Assembly (NCBI GenBank): GCA_028456385.1
Contig: JALNQF010000685.1
Span: 1 to 16,840 of the forward strand
Length of the DNA stretch: 16,840 bases
Direction: 5' to 3'
Source of the DNA: Ophiosphaerella korrae
Taxonomy: Eukaryota > Ascomycota > Dothideomycetes > Pleosporales > Phaeosphaeriaceae
This document shows, one piece after another, positions 1-8,090 of the stretch (its first letter is position 1; every line of letters starts with the position of its first letter). The notes below the pieces were generated by a model. It was given only the letters and a program-made list of their open reading frames with translations, was not told where the DNA came from and did not search any database. The translations under genes were made by a program, and so were the position numbers.

Positions 1-47
1 TAGTACTTACTTAGATAGCTTTATCTACTATTTACTCTTTTTAGTTA

Positions 48-240
48 ATTATTAAAACTACTTTATTAAGTTATCTTACGTAAAGTCTACTTTATAAGAT
101 GTAATAAGAGAAATTAGAATAGAACTAATTAGTCTTATTATAGATACTAATAAAGTATAAGATAAGTAAAGTAATAACTTTATAACTTTATAAGGCTTAG
201 CTATTAGTAAAGTTACTTATTATTAACTATAAGTAACTAC
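48..240 (+). pseudogene. unidentified coding remnant in left flank
   Basis: Read in the frame starting with GAT at 98, this stretch gives a protein-like string with stops only at TAA/TAG, as expected of RIP-hit Gln or Trp codons. A readable piece is DVIREIRIELISL followed by DTNKV. The same string, with few changes, is encoded on the minus strand at 8120-8200, which argues that this was once a real coding sequence belonging to a repeat family. I do not recognise the family. It is cut by the TRIM insertion at 249; before that insertion it lay about 370 bp from its inverted partner. No start codon or complete boundary is visible, and the left end of the window may truncate it. Confidence 0.35.
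98..178 (+). repeat. inverted repeat arm (partner 8120-8200)
   Basis: Position p here pairs with position 8298-p on the minus strand across 81 bp with no gaps. I count 10 mismatches (about 88% identity), of which 8 are transitions. Outside these limits the similarity stops on both sides. Removing the nested elements at 249-7822 leaves the arms only about 370 bp apart. Confidence 0.75.
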
Positions 241-243
241 TTT

Positions 244-248
244 CTAGG
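244..248. repeat. target site duplication of TRIM, left copy (CTAGG)
   Basis: CTAGG directly precedes the TG of the 254-bp LTR. The matching right copy at 7818-7822 reads CTAAG, one G-to-A transition away. Five-base duplications are normal for Ty3/gypsy-type integrases, and the pair fixes the outer ends of the older element. Confidence 0.8.
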
Positions 249-502
249 TGTAAGGGGTCTAGGGCGAAGAGCTATTAGGGTACGCTTAGCGCTATTAACA
301 AGCTCTACTAGGCTAAGTAACTAGTACGTACTAGCTCTATTAGCTAGTATATTCTACTATATACAACTTAGTATAACCTTAAGCGAGTTTAAAGAACTTT
401 AAGCGATAATAACTAGTATATATATTGTATACTACTATAATAGCTTAACTAGCTATTAGCTCCTTTTTATTAGGATTAGCTTAGTAGTATACTATCTTTA
501 TA
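249..502 (+). repeat. 5' LTR of TRIM-like element
   Basis: This 254-bp repeat begins TGTAAGGGGTC and ends ATCTTTATA. It aligns without gaps to 7564-7817. I count about 17 differences, all transitions and no transversions, which is what RIP acting independently on the two copies would leave. It keeps several CpG sites (for example near 271-292 and 382-402) that read TpA in the 3' copy. Confidence 0.85.
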
Positions 503-733
503 TAATAGCTAGTTACCTAAGAGTTGTTAGTTTAAACCTAGGTCTTAACTTAAAAGCCTAACATTGTTACTAAATTGTTTTAGGACGAATATACTATATA
601 TTTTATAGTACTAAAGTTGCTTTAGGGAAATAATTATATCTAGTTTAGTTTAAATTATCTTATACCCTTAATAATAGCTAGTATTACATGTTTTAAACTA
701 CTAAGGGTAGCTTAGTCTTAGAAGAAGGAGACG
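503..733 (+). other. interior of TRIM-like element, non-coding
   Basis: 231 bp lie between the 5' LTR and the start of the 3' LTR. It begins TAATAGCTAGTTACC, which could be a decayed TGG-type tRNA primer binding site, but this cannot be proven. It ends in the purine run 720-731 followed by CG. No frame looks coding. It holds one of the few ATG triplets in the window (688). Confidence 0.6.
720..731 (+). other. polypurine tract of TRIM-like element
   Basis: AGAAGAAGGAGA is an uninterrupted purine run in a region otherwise poor in G. It lies 2 bases before the TG that opens the 3' LTR (734-735). This is the expected place and composition for the plus-strand priming site of an LTR retrotransposon, and it sets the element's orientation as plus. 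Confidence 0.7.
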
Positions 734-735
734 TG
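731..735. repeat. target site duplication of chromovirus, left copy (ACGTG)
   Basis: ACGTG precedes the chromovirus LTR, and ACGTA follows it at 7561-7565; they differ by one G-to-A transition. The duplication covers the last three bases of the TRIM interior plus the first two bases (TG) of the TRIM 3' LTR, so the insertion split that junction. Confidence 0.85.
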
Positions 736-1219
736 TGTTACAATACTAAGCAGTAGGTAAGCTATTATATTGTACGCAATTAGGCTAAGTAATACGGCGT
801 AGTAGAACATATAACTATTTAGTAGTAAACGCTCTAGAGTAAACGCTCTAGAGTAAACGCTCTAGAATAAGCGCTCTAGAGTAAACGCTCTAGAGTAAAC
901 GCTCTAGAATAAGCGCTCTTGAGCGAACGCTCTAGAGTAAGCACTTAGGAATAAATACTAGATAGTAAGTATATAGGAACGTTAATAGACCTTTATAGAC
1001 TATTGTGTTTAATCTCTTTTTTACTTCTTATCCTAATAGAGTATTATAACTAATACTTTAATTAGATTCTTATCTACCTATTAATACTTATATACTTTGT
1101 ATTACTCTAATAAGAGCTAACTATTAATTAAGTTAAGTAACTAACTTATTTATTAACTTTACCTATCTTATAGAAGCCTACTTACTTTTATTACTCTTAC
1201 TAGTTCTAAGGACTTAATA
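736..1219 (+). repeat. 5' LTR of chromovirus, with expanded minisatellite
   Basis: It starts TGTTACAATACTAAG and ends GGACTTAATA (probably originally ...ACA). At 484 bp it is 83 bp longer than the 3' LTR. The difference comes from a 14-bp tandem array at 831-942, 8 units here against 2 in the 3' LTR, plus a 1-bp indel. Other differences between the LTRs are nearly all transitions; I noticed one transversion. Confidence 0.88.
831..942 (+). repeat. 14-bp tandem repeat, 8 copies, in LTR U3
   Basis: Eight units of GCTCTAGAGTAAAC and variants run without gaps (starts at 831, 845, 859, 873, 887, 901, 915, 929). Each contains the 8-base palindrome CTCTAGAG or a variant of it. Variant units GCTCTAGAATAAGC recur at units 3 and 6, suggesting that a 3-unit block was duplicated. 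Repeated short palindromes in U3 could have been transcription factor sites; that is inference. Confidence 0.9.
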
Positions 1220-1260
1220 TATTAAATACCTTTAAGATAAGTAATATATTAATAAATATA

Positions 1261-3170
1261 GATAACTAGCGTATAGGAGTAACCTATACTACTACTTCTA
1301 AGGTTACTAAGCTAGACCTCTACTATAAAAAATAAAATAAGCTTAAGCTATAAATCTTATAACTTAATCTCTTTTTTAAGATAGACTAAGTTTAAGACAA
1401 AGATAGAGCTATACTTATATTATCTTATATAAGGGGTAAGGTAAAGAAATAGGTTATACTATACTTTAAGAAATACCTTAATAACAACAATAGTAACTAC
1501 AATAAGATATTTAAAGAATAGATTAAGTTTAAAGACAAAGTATAATAAGCCTTTCTACTAGTAAATAAGATAGTAGTAGTAGAGCGCGTAATATAGTAGC
1601 TACAACAATACAAGGTAGTAGTAGACTATACTAATAAATTTTAAAGCTACGTAATATAAATAGAATAGAATAACAAGTTATTAATAAAGATATTTTAATA
1701 GAAACTTAAGAGTAACGTTTAAGGTAAGCTAATATATAGTAGAGCTATAATTAAGATATTAGAGGACTTAATAGAGGAAGTAATTTAAGTTAACAACTAT
1801 ATATATAAATATATAGTAGAAGCTAAGAATAGTAGAGTACTACGTATAGATAGTAAGAAGTATAAAACTAAGTATAAGCACTAATATAAATATAAGAATA
1901 ACTAAGTTTAGAGTAGCTATAAATACTTTAGGCTAGATAAGATATACGTTAACAACGTAAACCTAGGAAAATAAAAATACTATTACTACAAGAACTCTAA
2001 GAGAGTAGAAAGCTAAAAATACTACAAGTATAGTAAAATAGGGTACCTAGTAAAGAATTACTAAGTAAAGAATAAGATAATATAACAAATTAATATACTT
2101 AAGAGGTAAGACAATAATAGAGAGGAAGAATAGGAAGTAATCCTTAGAAGAAGCTAAGAGAAGAGAAATTACAAGACTACAAACCTCTAGTAGTAGGATA
2201 TAAGTAAGAAATATAACTACTACAAGATTACTATAAAGCTAAGTAACTTTATAATAGATAATAAAGTAAAAGCTATAAATATACTACTAAGAGTATAAAG
2301 CTACGTAAAGAAGTATTAGCTAAAGTAGAAGTAAGCTAGAATAGATACTATAGAATACCTTTAGCTATACTAGAGAAAGATAGAGTATAAGTATAAAATA
2401 ACGCTATATCTAGGAAAGTAAGTATATATAGCCTAGGACGAGAACAAAAAAGAGAACTAAGAGCTTAAGACTTCTAAATACAAAATAGTACCTAGAATAC
2501 TAGAGCTAAGGTAAGAGAACGCTAAAGTATAAGATAGATTTATAAAAGAAATCTAGAAACTAGTAGATAGCTACTACTTAGTAAAAGAATAGTAAGATAA
2601 GGAACGCTAGATATATAAAGTAAGGTAAACTTAGCAATATAAATTATTATATACTAATAATAATTAGGCACTAATTATTATAGATCTAGTATTAATATAA
2701 GAACTATAATACTAGCTATACTTATATAACCTAAACTATCTACTACTATTATAGATAGGATATTACTATAATAACTACTTTACCTACTATTCTAATAAGA
2801 TAGGATGTAGATACTTCTCTTATAAGAGATCTAGATATAAATAGAACTAGGAAGAGTATATAGACGTAAGATATAAATAACACCTATAGAATAAGTAGAA
2901 AGCTAAGTACTTTCTAGGTATAACTAAAGAAGATATAAATATAAGCAAGATACTTATAAATAACTAATATATTAATCTAATCTAGTAAACCTATACGCTA
3001 GAGAAGTACAAATAATATAAAGAGATTAAGATACTCTAAGGATTTTAGTAAAAGATAAATAAAGATTATAAGATTAAGTCTTTTTTAAGTAAATAGCTAA
3101 CGCTAGATATATATCTAGAAGCTATAACGCTATTAATACTAAAAGACTTATTAAACTCCTAGTAAAGATA
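1261..3170 (+). pseudogene. gag: Gag polyprotein remnant (Ty3/gypsy)
   Basis: Gag forms the virus-like particle and packages the RNA. In the frame of position 1420 a retrotransposon-gag core is readable (LSYIRGKV at 1420-1443, then an acidic/amphipathic stretch to about 1830). At 2020-2061 the codons TAC TAC AAG TAT ... TAC ... TAC have the exact spacing of a CX2CX4HX4C zinc knuckle, with every Cys (TGC/TGT) and the His (CAC) converted to TAC/TAT. The frame stays protein-like for about 370 more codons, which is long for the region after the knuckle. Around 2764-2818 it suggests a second Cys/His cluster, of which one Cys (TGT, 2806) survives. Dozens of TAA/TAG stops and no start codon make it dead. 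It overlaps pol in a -1 relationship near 3130-3170. Confidence 0.85.
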
Positions 3171-6100
3171 AGAGAAGAAAGAATAAAAGTATTAGTAGAT
3201 TTAGAGTTATTTATAAACCTAATTATACCTAAAGTAGTAAAATAAGTAAGACTCTAACTATAAGTAAAGAAGATACTATATCTAATCTATATCGCGAATA
3301 GATAACTAATACTAAGAAACCTAATAGTTAGTAATAAAGTAACTACAGAGATTATTATTTAAGGATATAGTATAAAGATTACTCTAAACGTATTAGTTTT
3401 AGCTAATAAAGACGTTATACTAGGACTCTTATAGCTATAAGAGTTTAATCCTAGAGTTAATTAGAAAAACTAGAACCTCTTATTTAACAACTACAAAGAC
3501 GTACGTAGATCTAAGCCTATATATTAGTAGCGTTTAATAGTAGATAAGAAGGTACTATATAAGATAGTAGCTTTAATAGCAACTTATTAAGAGAGAATAA
3601 GTACTTCTACAAGTACTAGTAAGGCGCTAAGCTAAGAAGTAGGAGTAGAAGAGTAACGCGTAACTCCTAAGATCTTAGAATAATATAAGGGATTTAGCTA
3701 CTTATTTATAGAATAGATAGATACACTAGTATTACCTAAGTACTAACCTTAGGACTATATAATTAAGTTATAGGAAAGAAAAGAGCTACCTTTTAGGCTT
3801 ATTTACTAATTAATAGAGAGTAAATTAGTAACACTCTAAGAAAGACTAAATAGAGACCTAAAGAAGAGATATATATAAGAATCTTTATTATTAGTAAGAT
3901 TTCTAATTCTTTTTATACTAAAGAAGAAGAGACTACTAAAGATATACGTAGACTACTAAAAACTAAATAATATTATAGTAAAAGACTAATACTTACTACT
4001 AAATATAGATAAACTCTAAGATAAGCTAAGCTAAGCTAAGATTTTTATAAAGCTAGACCTAAAGGATAGATACTACTTAATATAAATTAAGGTAGGTAAA
4101 GAGTAGAAGATAGCGTTCTAAATACGCTATTAATATTACAAGTATATAGTAATACTTTTTAGACTAATAAATATACTAGTACCGTTCTAAAGACTAATTA
4201 ATAATATATTATAAGAATACTTAGATAAGTTTATTATAGCGTACCTAGACAATATACTAATATATTCTAAAGAAGAAGGTAAGTACGTAGAGTAAGTAAT
4301 AATAGTACTATAGTACTTAAGCTAATATAACCTACAACTAAAGCTAGAGAAGTATAAATAGTACAAGATAGAAGTAAAGTTTCTAGGATATATAATAGGT
4401 ATTAATAAAGTTAAGATAAGCTAAAAAAAGATTAAAGTAGTAGAAGAATAGAAAGAACCTAAGATAGTTAAAGACGTATAATTGTTCTTAAGATTTATTA
4501 ACTTTAACTAATACTTTATAGAGAAATTTTCTAAAAAAGTACTACTACTTATAAAGCTTACGTAGAAAGATATAATATAGGAATAAAGAGTAAAGTAGAA
4601 ATAAGCTTATAAAGAACTTAAGTAAGCTTATACTATACTACTAGTTCTAAAGTAATTTTATAGTAATAAGACCCTAGTTATTAAGATAAATATATCTAAT
4701 CTAGCTTATAGAGTAATAGCGCTACAAGAGTATAAAGGGAAATAGTATCTAATTATATACTATTTAGAGAAGTTTATAGAATAAGAGATAAGATATAATA
4801 TATATAATAAAGAGCTACTTATAATAGTTAATATACTTAAATATTAGAGAGTATATACTAAAAGCGTAGTAGAAGTAATTATTAAGATAGATTATAAGAA
4901 CCTAATATACTTTATAATAAGTAAGAAGTTAAAGGATAAGTAGATATAATAGTTAAAACTACTAAGATAGTACAAATTTAAGATCTAGTACGTACTAGGT
5001 AAGGAAAATAGCTAAGTAGACGCGCTTAGCTAAAGATATAACATTATAAAAAAGAGATAAGTAGTAGAAGAAGCTATACTCTAGGATAATAGATAAAGAT
5101 ACCTAGTACTAAATATATAACTAGTAGAGGAATAAGAAATTAACAACTTAGTTAAGATTATAAACAAAGTTCTAGAAGAATTATAAAAAGTAATTATATA
5201 ATAATACTATAATAACTTAGTATATAAGTACCTAGAGATTGTATAAACTATAAAACTAATCTAAAGGAATTATAGATTTAGTAAAATAAAGGAGAAAGTA
5301 ACGTAGTTTGTTAAGAAATACGTAAATTACTAGAAGAATAAGCACAAGATATATGTACCCTATAGAGAAATATAAGTAATTAAGATACTAGAAGAACTAT
5401 AGATAGATATTACAATAGACTTTATTATAGGACTACTAACGTTAAAGGACCTAGTAATAAGAATAGGATATAATATAATAATAGTAATCGTAGACTAATT
5501 TATAAAATACGCTAAGATAGAGAAATTCTAAAGTAACTATATAGTAGATTAGCTAGAACACGTGCTACTAGACGTACTAATATAGAGACACAAGATACTA
5601 AAGAGTATTATTAGTAATAGAGATAAGCTTTTTACGTCTAATTACTAGATAATACTACTTATAGTAATAGAGATAAAAAGGAAGCTATTAATAGCCTATT
5701 ATCTATAGATAGATAGATAAATAGAATAAACTAATAGAATATTAAAAATATACCTAAGGATTTATAGTAATTAGAAGTAAAATAATTAAGTATTACTATT
5801 ACTTATAGTACAATTAGTATACAATAATAAGTACTTAGAAGTAATAGGTAAAACACTATATTTTACAAACTATAGGATATACTCTAATTTATTTAAGAGA
5901 ATACTACTAGGACCTAAAATAGAAGTAGTATTAGTTAAAGTTAAAGATATACAAGAACTCTATAAAGAAATAAGATAAAAACTAGAGAAAGCTTAGAAAT
6001 AAAGTATTTTATATATTAATTAAAAATAAAAAATAGTACCTTAGCTAAAAGAAGAGGATAAAGCGTATTTTTATATAAAGAATCTATAGACAAAGTAACT

Positions 6101-6593
6101 TAGTAAAGGACTAGACTATATTAAGGTTAGACTATTTTTAGTTAAAGAAGATAATAGGCTAGTAATAAAAATACTAGAACTACCTAAAGATACTAAAGTA
6201 CACCCTAAGTTCTATATAAGCTTACTAGAACTAGCTAAGTAAAAAATACTAGTATAGTAATAATTCTAATATTAGAAAGAGGAAGATAACAAGTTTAAAG
6301 TTAAAGACCTATAGGGATATTAAGAAATAAGACGCGACGCCTTCTAAAGTATATAGTTTCTCTAAAAGTAGCTAGTAAAATAGAAAGGCTACCTAGTAAG
6401 TAAAAATATATAGGAACCTAAAGCTAATCTATAGAATTATTAGTAGATACTTAAGAAAGTAAGAAATAAGTATAATATACTAGGATATATAAGATATACA
6501 AAGCTATAGCTAGGATATAATAGATATATTAGTAGAAAAAAGTTCTATAATAAACCTAACTACGTAAAGCTTATAAAGTACTTTTAGTTATAA
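3130..6593 (+). pseudogene. pol: Pol polyprotein remnant: protease, RT, RNase H, integrase, chromodomain
   Basis: One frame (positions 0 mod 3) runs the whole length. The protease active site is degraded (VDLE near 3195); its C-terminal DVILGLL is clear at 3411. RT: KLDLKD at about 4050-4067 and catalytic YLDN at 4242-4253 (canonical YLDD). RNase H: NKELL near 4806-4820 and DYKNL at 4890. Integrase: first Asp GAC 5418-5420, second Asp position AAT (Asn) at 5616-5618, third Glu GAA 5724-5726 inside a DGQTE-like motif. Then a GPY/F-type region (about 6060-6230) ending HPKFYISLLE. A chromodomain follows, with LVK-stop-KGY at 6372-6392, where TAG stands for the expected Trp. The probable end is at 6585-6593. 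Dozens of RIP-type stops are present and no indel is detected. Confidence 0.93.
6300..6470 (+). other. CHD-type chromodomain remnant at Pol C-terminus
   Basis: After the GPY/F region the frame reads EIRRDAF, then LVK(stop)KGYLVSKN and (stop)EPKANL. This matches the chromodomain signature of LVKWKGY followed by a TWEP-type motif, with both Trp codons now TAG. In chromoviruses this domain binds methylated histone H3 and steers integration into heterochromatin, which fits the nested insertion seen here. The domain call rests on motif order and spacing only. Confidence 0.8.
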
Positions 6594-7098
6594 TAAATTT
6601 ATCTAATAAGCTAATAGTAGACTAGATAGTAAAAGAAGAGGTAATATTAATAGTAGTAGTAGAATAGTTAAGAACTTGCGCTAAGACCTTATTACTTTCT
6701 TACTCTAACTCTAACGCTAGGTATAAGGCCTTATAGTAAGTACGCTCTTTAGTAGATTTTAATATTTTCTTATTACGTAGTAAATAAGTAATAATAATAG
6801 CAAGAAGTTTTTTATTATTATTAACCTTTTTATAGAACTTTTTATAAGTTTAATTAAGAGACTTCTAAGTTATACTAATGTAGAGATACCTTATATAAGT
6901 GTACTTAGTATACTTTAGAGTAAAATCTAGTATAATAAAATAAAGAATACTTAAGAAAGAATAATATAAATAAAGTGTTTCTAAAATATAATTTATAGTA
7001 AGAATTTCTAATAAGAGATAAAGTCTATAAGACTATAAAGGAGGCAATATTATAGTAGGATAGTTTTTAACTAGAAGGTAAAGTAAATTACTTATAAG
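6571..7098 (-). pseudogene. probable antisense ORF (aORF) between pol and 3' LTR
   Basis: On the minus strand, the frame starting at 7098 runs about 175 codons to TAA at 6571-6573 with only five internal stops (7033-7035, 6865-6867, 6850-6852, 6700-6702, 6622-6624). All are TAG/TAA, as from Gln or Trp codons. That is a lower stop density than in the genuine pol frame nearby. The conceptual product has a hydrophobic/aromatic first part and a basic, helix-like second part (YKKFYKKVNNNKKLLA; LLRNKKILKSTKER; LYLALELE). It would overlap the end of pol tail to tail by about 20 bp. Some plant Ty3/gypsy elements carry antisense ORFs in this position. I cannot name a family or function, and no start codon survives. 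Confidence 0.5.
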
Positions 7099-7144
7099 CT
7101 AGACCTAGCTAATAGAGGCCTAGGCCTAAGGATAGACCTAGCGT

Positions 7145-7156
7145 AAGAAAGGGGGA
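7145..7156 (+). other. polypurine tract of chromovirus
   Basis: AAGAAAGGGGGA is a 12-base purine run including five consecutive G, ending 3 bases before the 3' LTR (7160). A G-rich purine run right before the 3' LTR is the plus-strand primer of LTR retrotransposons. Runs of G are almost absent elsewhere in the window, since GG is not the preferred RIP context. Confidence 0.85.
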
Positions 7157-7159
7157 TAG

Positions 7160-7560
7160 TATTATAATACTAAGTAGTAGGTAAGCTATTATATTGTATA
7201 CAATTAGGCTAGGTAATATAGCGTAGTAGAATATATAACTATTTAGTAGTAAACGCTTTAGAGCGAACGCTCTAGAGTAAGCGCTTAGAAATAAACGCTA
7301 GATAGTAAGTATATAGGAACGTTAATAGACCTTTATAGACTATTATATTTAATCTTTTCTTTACCTCTTATCTTAATAGAGTATTATAACTAATACTTTA
7401 ATTAGATTCTTATTCTACTTATTAATACTTATATACCTTATAATACTCTAATAAGAGCTAACTATTAATTAAGTTAAGTAACTAACTTGTTTATTAACTT
7501 CGCCTATCTTATAGAAGCCTACTTACCCTTGTTACTCTTACTAGTTCTAAGGACTTAATA
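7160..7560 (+). repeat. 3' LTR of chromovirus
   Basis: This 401-bp direct repeat of 736-1219 starts TATTATAATACTAAG (TG decayed to TA) and ends GGACTTAATA. It has two 14-bp minisatellite units (7255-7282) where the 5' LTR has eight. More CpA, CpG and TpG positions have decayed here than in the 5' copy. ACGTA, the target duplication, follows at 7561-7565. Confidence 0.9.
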
Positions 7561-7563
7561 ACG

Positions 7564-7817
7564 TATAAGGAGTCTAGGGTAGAGAGCTATTAGGGTACGC
7601 TTAGCGCTGTTAACAAGCTCTACTAGGCTAAGTAACTAGCGCGTACTAGCTCTATTAGCTAGTATATTCTACTATATATAACTTAGTATAACCCTAAGTA
7701 AGTTTAAAGAACTTTAAGTAATAATAACTAGTATATATATTATATACTACTATAATAGCTTAACTAGCTATTAGCCTCTTTTTATTAGGATTAGCTTAGT
7801 AGTATACTATCTTTATA
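7564..7817 (+). repeat. 3' LTR of TRIM-like element
   Basis: Gap-free match to 249-502. Its first two bases exist twice: TG at 734-735 on the left of the chromovirus and TA at 7564-7565 on the right, because the chromovirus target duplication includes them. It ends CTTTATA and is followed by CTAAG (7818-7822), the right target duplication. Confidence 0.88.
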
Positions 7818-7822
7818 CTAAG
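7818..7822. repeat. target site duplication of TRIM, right copy (CTAAG)
   Basis: Differs from CTAGG at 244-248 by one G-to-A transition. It confirms that sequence left of 249 and right of 7822 was contiguous before the TRIM inserted. Confidence 0.8.
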
Positions 7823-8010
7823 AGTATTAGTAGATTAAGAGGTAATAATAAAAGCTTATATTATAATTAAGTAATAACTATAAATAATAGTTAATTTGTA
7901 TATATAATATTAAGTATTAGTATTCTAGGTTAGAGATTAGATTACTAATACTATCCTAATAATACGTATTACTATTAACTATATACTTCTACTAATCTAT
8001 CTATATAACT
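7823..8010. other. AT-rich non-coding stretch
   Basis: I see no coding frame, LTR match or RNA gene here. If 8084-8671 and the minus-strand pol belong to one element, this would be its 3' non-coding flank, but no LTR repeat of it was found on the other side (12.0-12.4 kb). Confidence 0.5.
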
Positions 8011-8090
8011 TTATAGATTTGTCTAATCTATTATATATACTTATAGATTACTCTAATCTATTATATATATTTATAGATTACTACTACGTG
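8011..8090. repeat. 30-bp tandem repeat, about 2.7 copies
   Basis: Units start TTATAGATT at 8011, 8041 and 8071. The first two are full 30-bp copies differing at few positions, and the third diverges after about 12 bases. A weaker, related sequence (TAATCTATCTATATAAC) lies just before, near 7993. Confidence 0.8.

Larger units (their letters stand above)
736..7560 (+). mobile_element. full-length Ty3/gypsy chromovirus, RIP-inactivated
   Basis: A 6.8-kb element with 5' LTR 736-1219, gag, pol, an antisense frame, a polypurine tract and 3' LTR 7160-7560, flanked by ACGTG/ACGTA. The pol order protease, RT, RNase H, integrase, GPY/F, chromodomain identifies the chromovirus branch of Ty3/gypsy (Metaviridae). 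Gag (frame starting at positions 1 mod 3) and pol (0 mod 3) each stay in one frame throughout; almost all stops are TAA/TAG where Gln or Trp is expected. It is younger than the TRIM it interrupts. Its copies elsewhere in the genome must have triggered RIP. Confidence 0.93.
249..7817 (+). mobile_element. TRIM-like miniature LTR retrotransposon (split by a nested element)
   Basis: Two 254-bp direct repeats (249-502; 7564-7817) start with TG (TA in the right copy) and end in TA, probably a decayed CA. They are flanked by CTAGG/CTAAG. A purine run at 720-731 sits just before the second repeat, as a plus-strand primer site should. Without the nested chromovirus the element is about 740 bp, with an interior of only 231 bp and no coding potential. 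It is therefore non-autonomous and must have been mobilised by another element's proteins. The size, LTRs and short interior fit the TRIM class. An internally deleted larger element is the alternative. Confidence 0.8.

Noticed and set aside
831..942. Possible CRISPR array from the regular 14-bp units
   Set aside because: The units are contiguous with no spacers, and the array lies inside an LTR that is repeated at 7160-7560.
4022..4040. Short tandem repeat of GCTAA
   Set aside because: It is three chance copies within the readable RT sequence just before the KLDLKD motif.
5352..5420. Intact short ORFs beginning at the rare ATG triplets (for example 5353, 2805, 688)
   Set aside because: They are out of frame with, or buried in, the pol and gag remnants and run into stops at once.
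3130..6593. Stop-codon reassignment (TAA/TAG read as Gln, as in ciliates) rather than pseudogenes
   Set aside because: Trp positions are also TAG, Cys and His codons in the zinc knuckle are changed to TAC/TAT, and catalytic Asp reads Asn. Reassignment does not explain these; RIP does.
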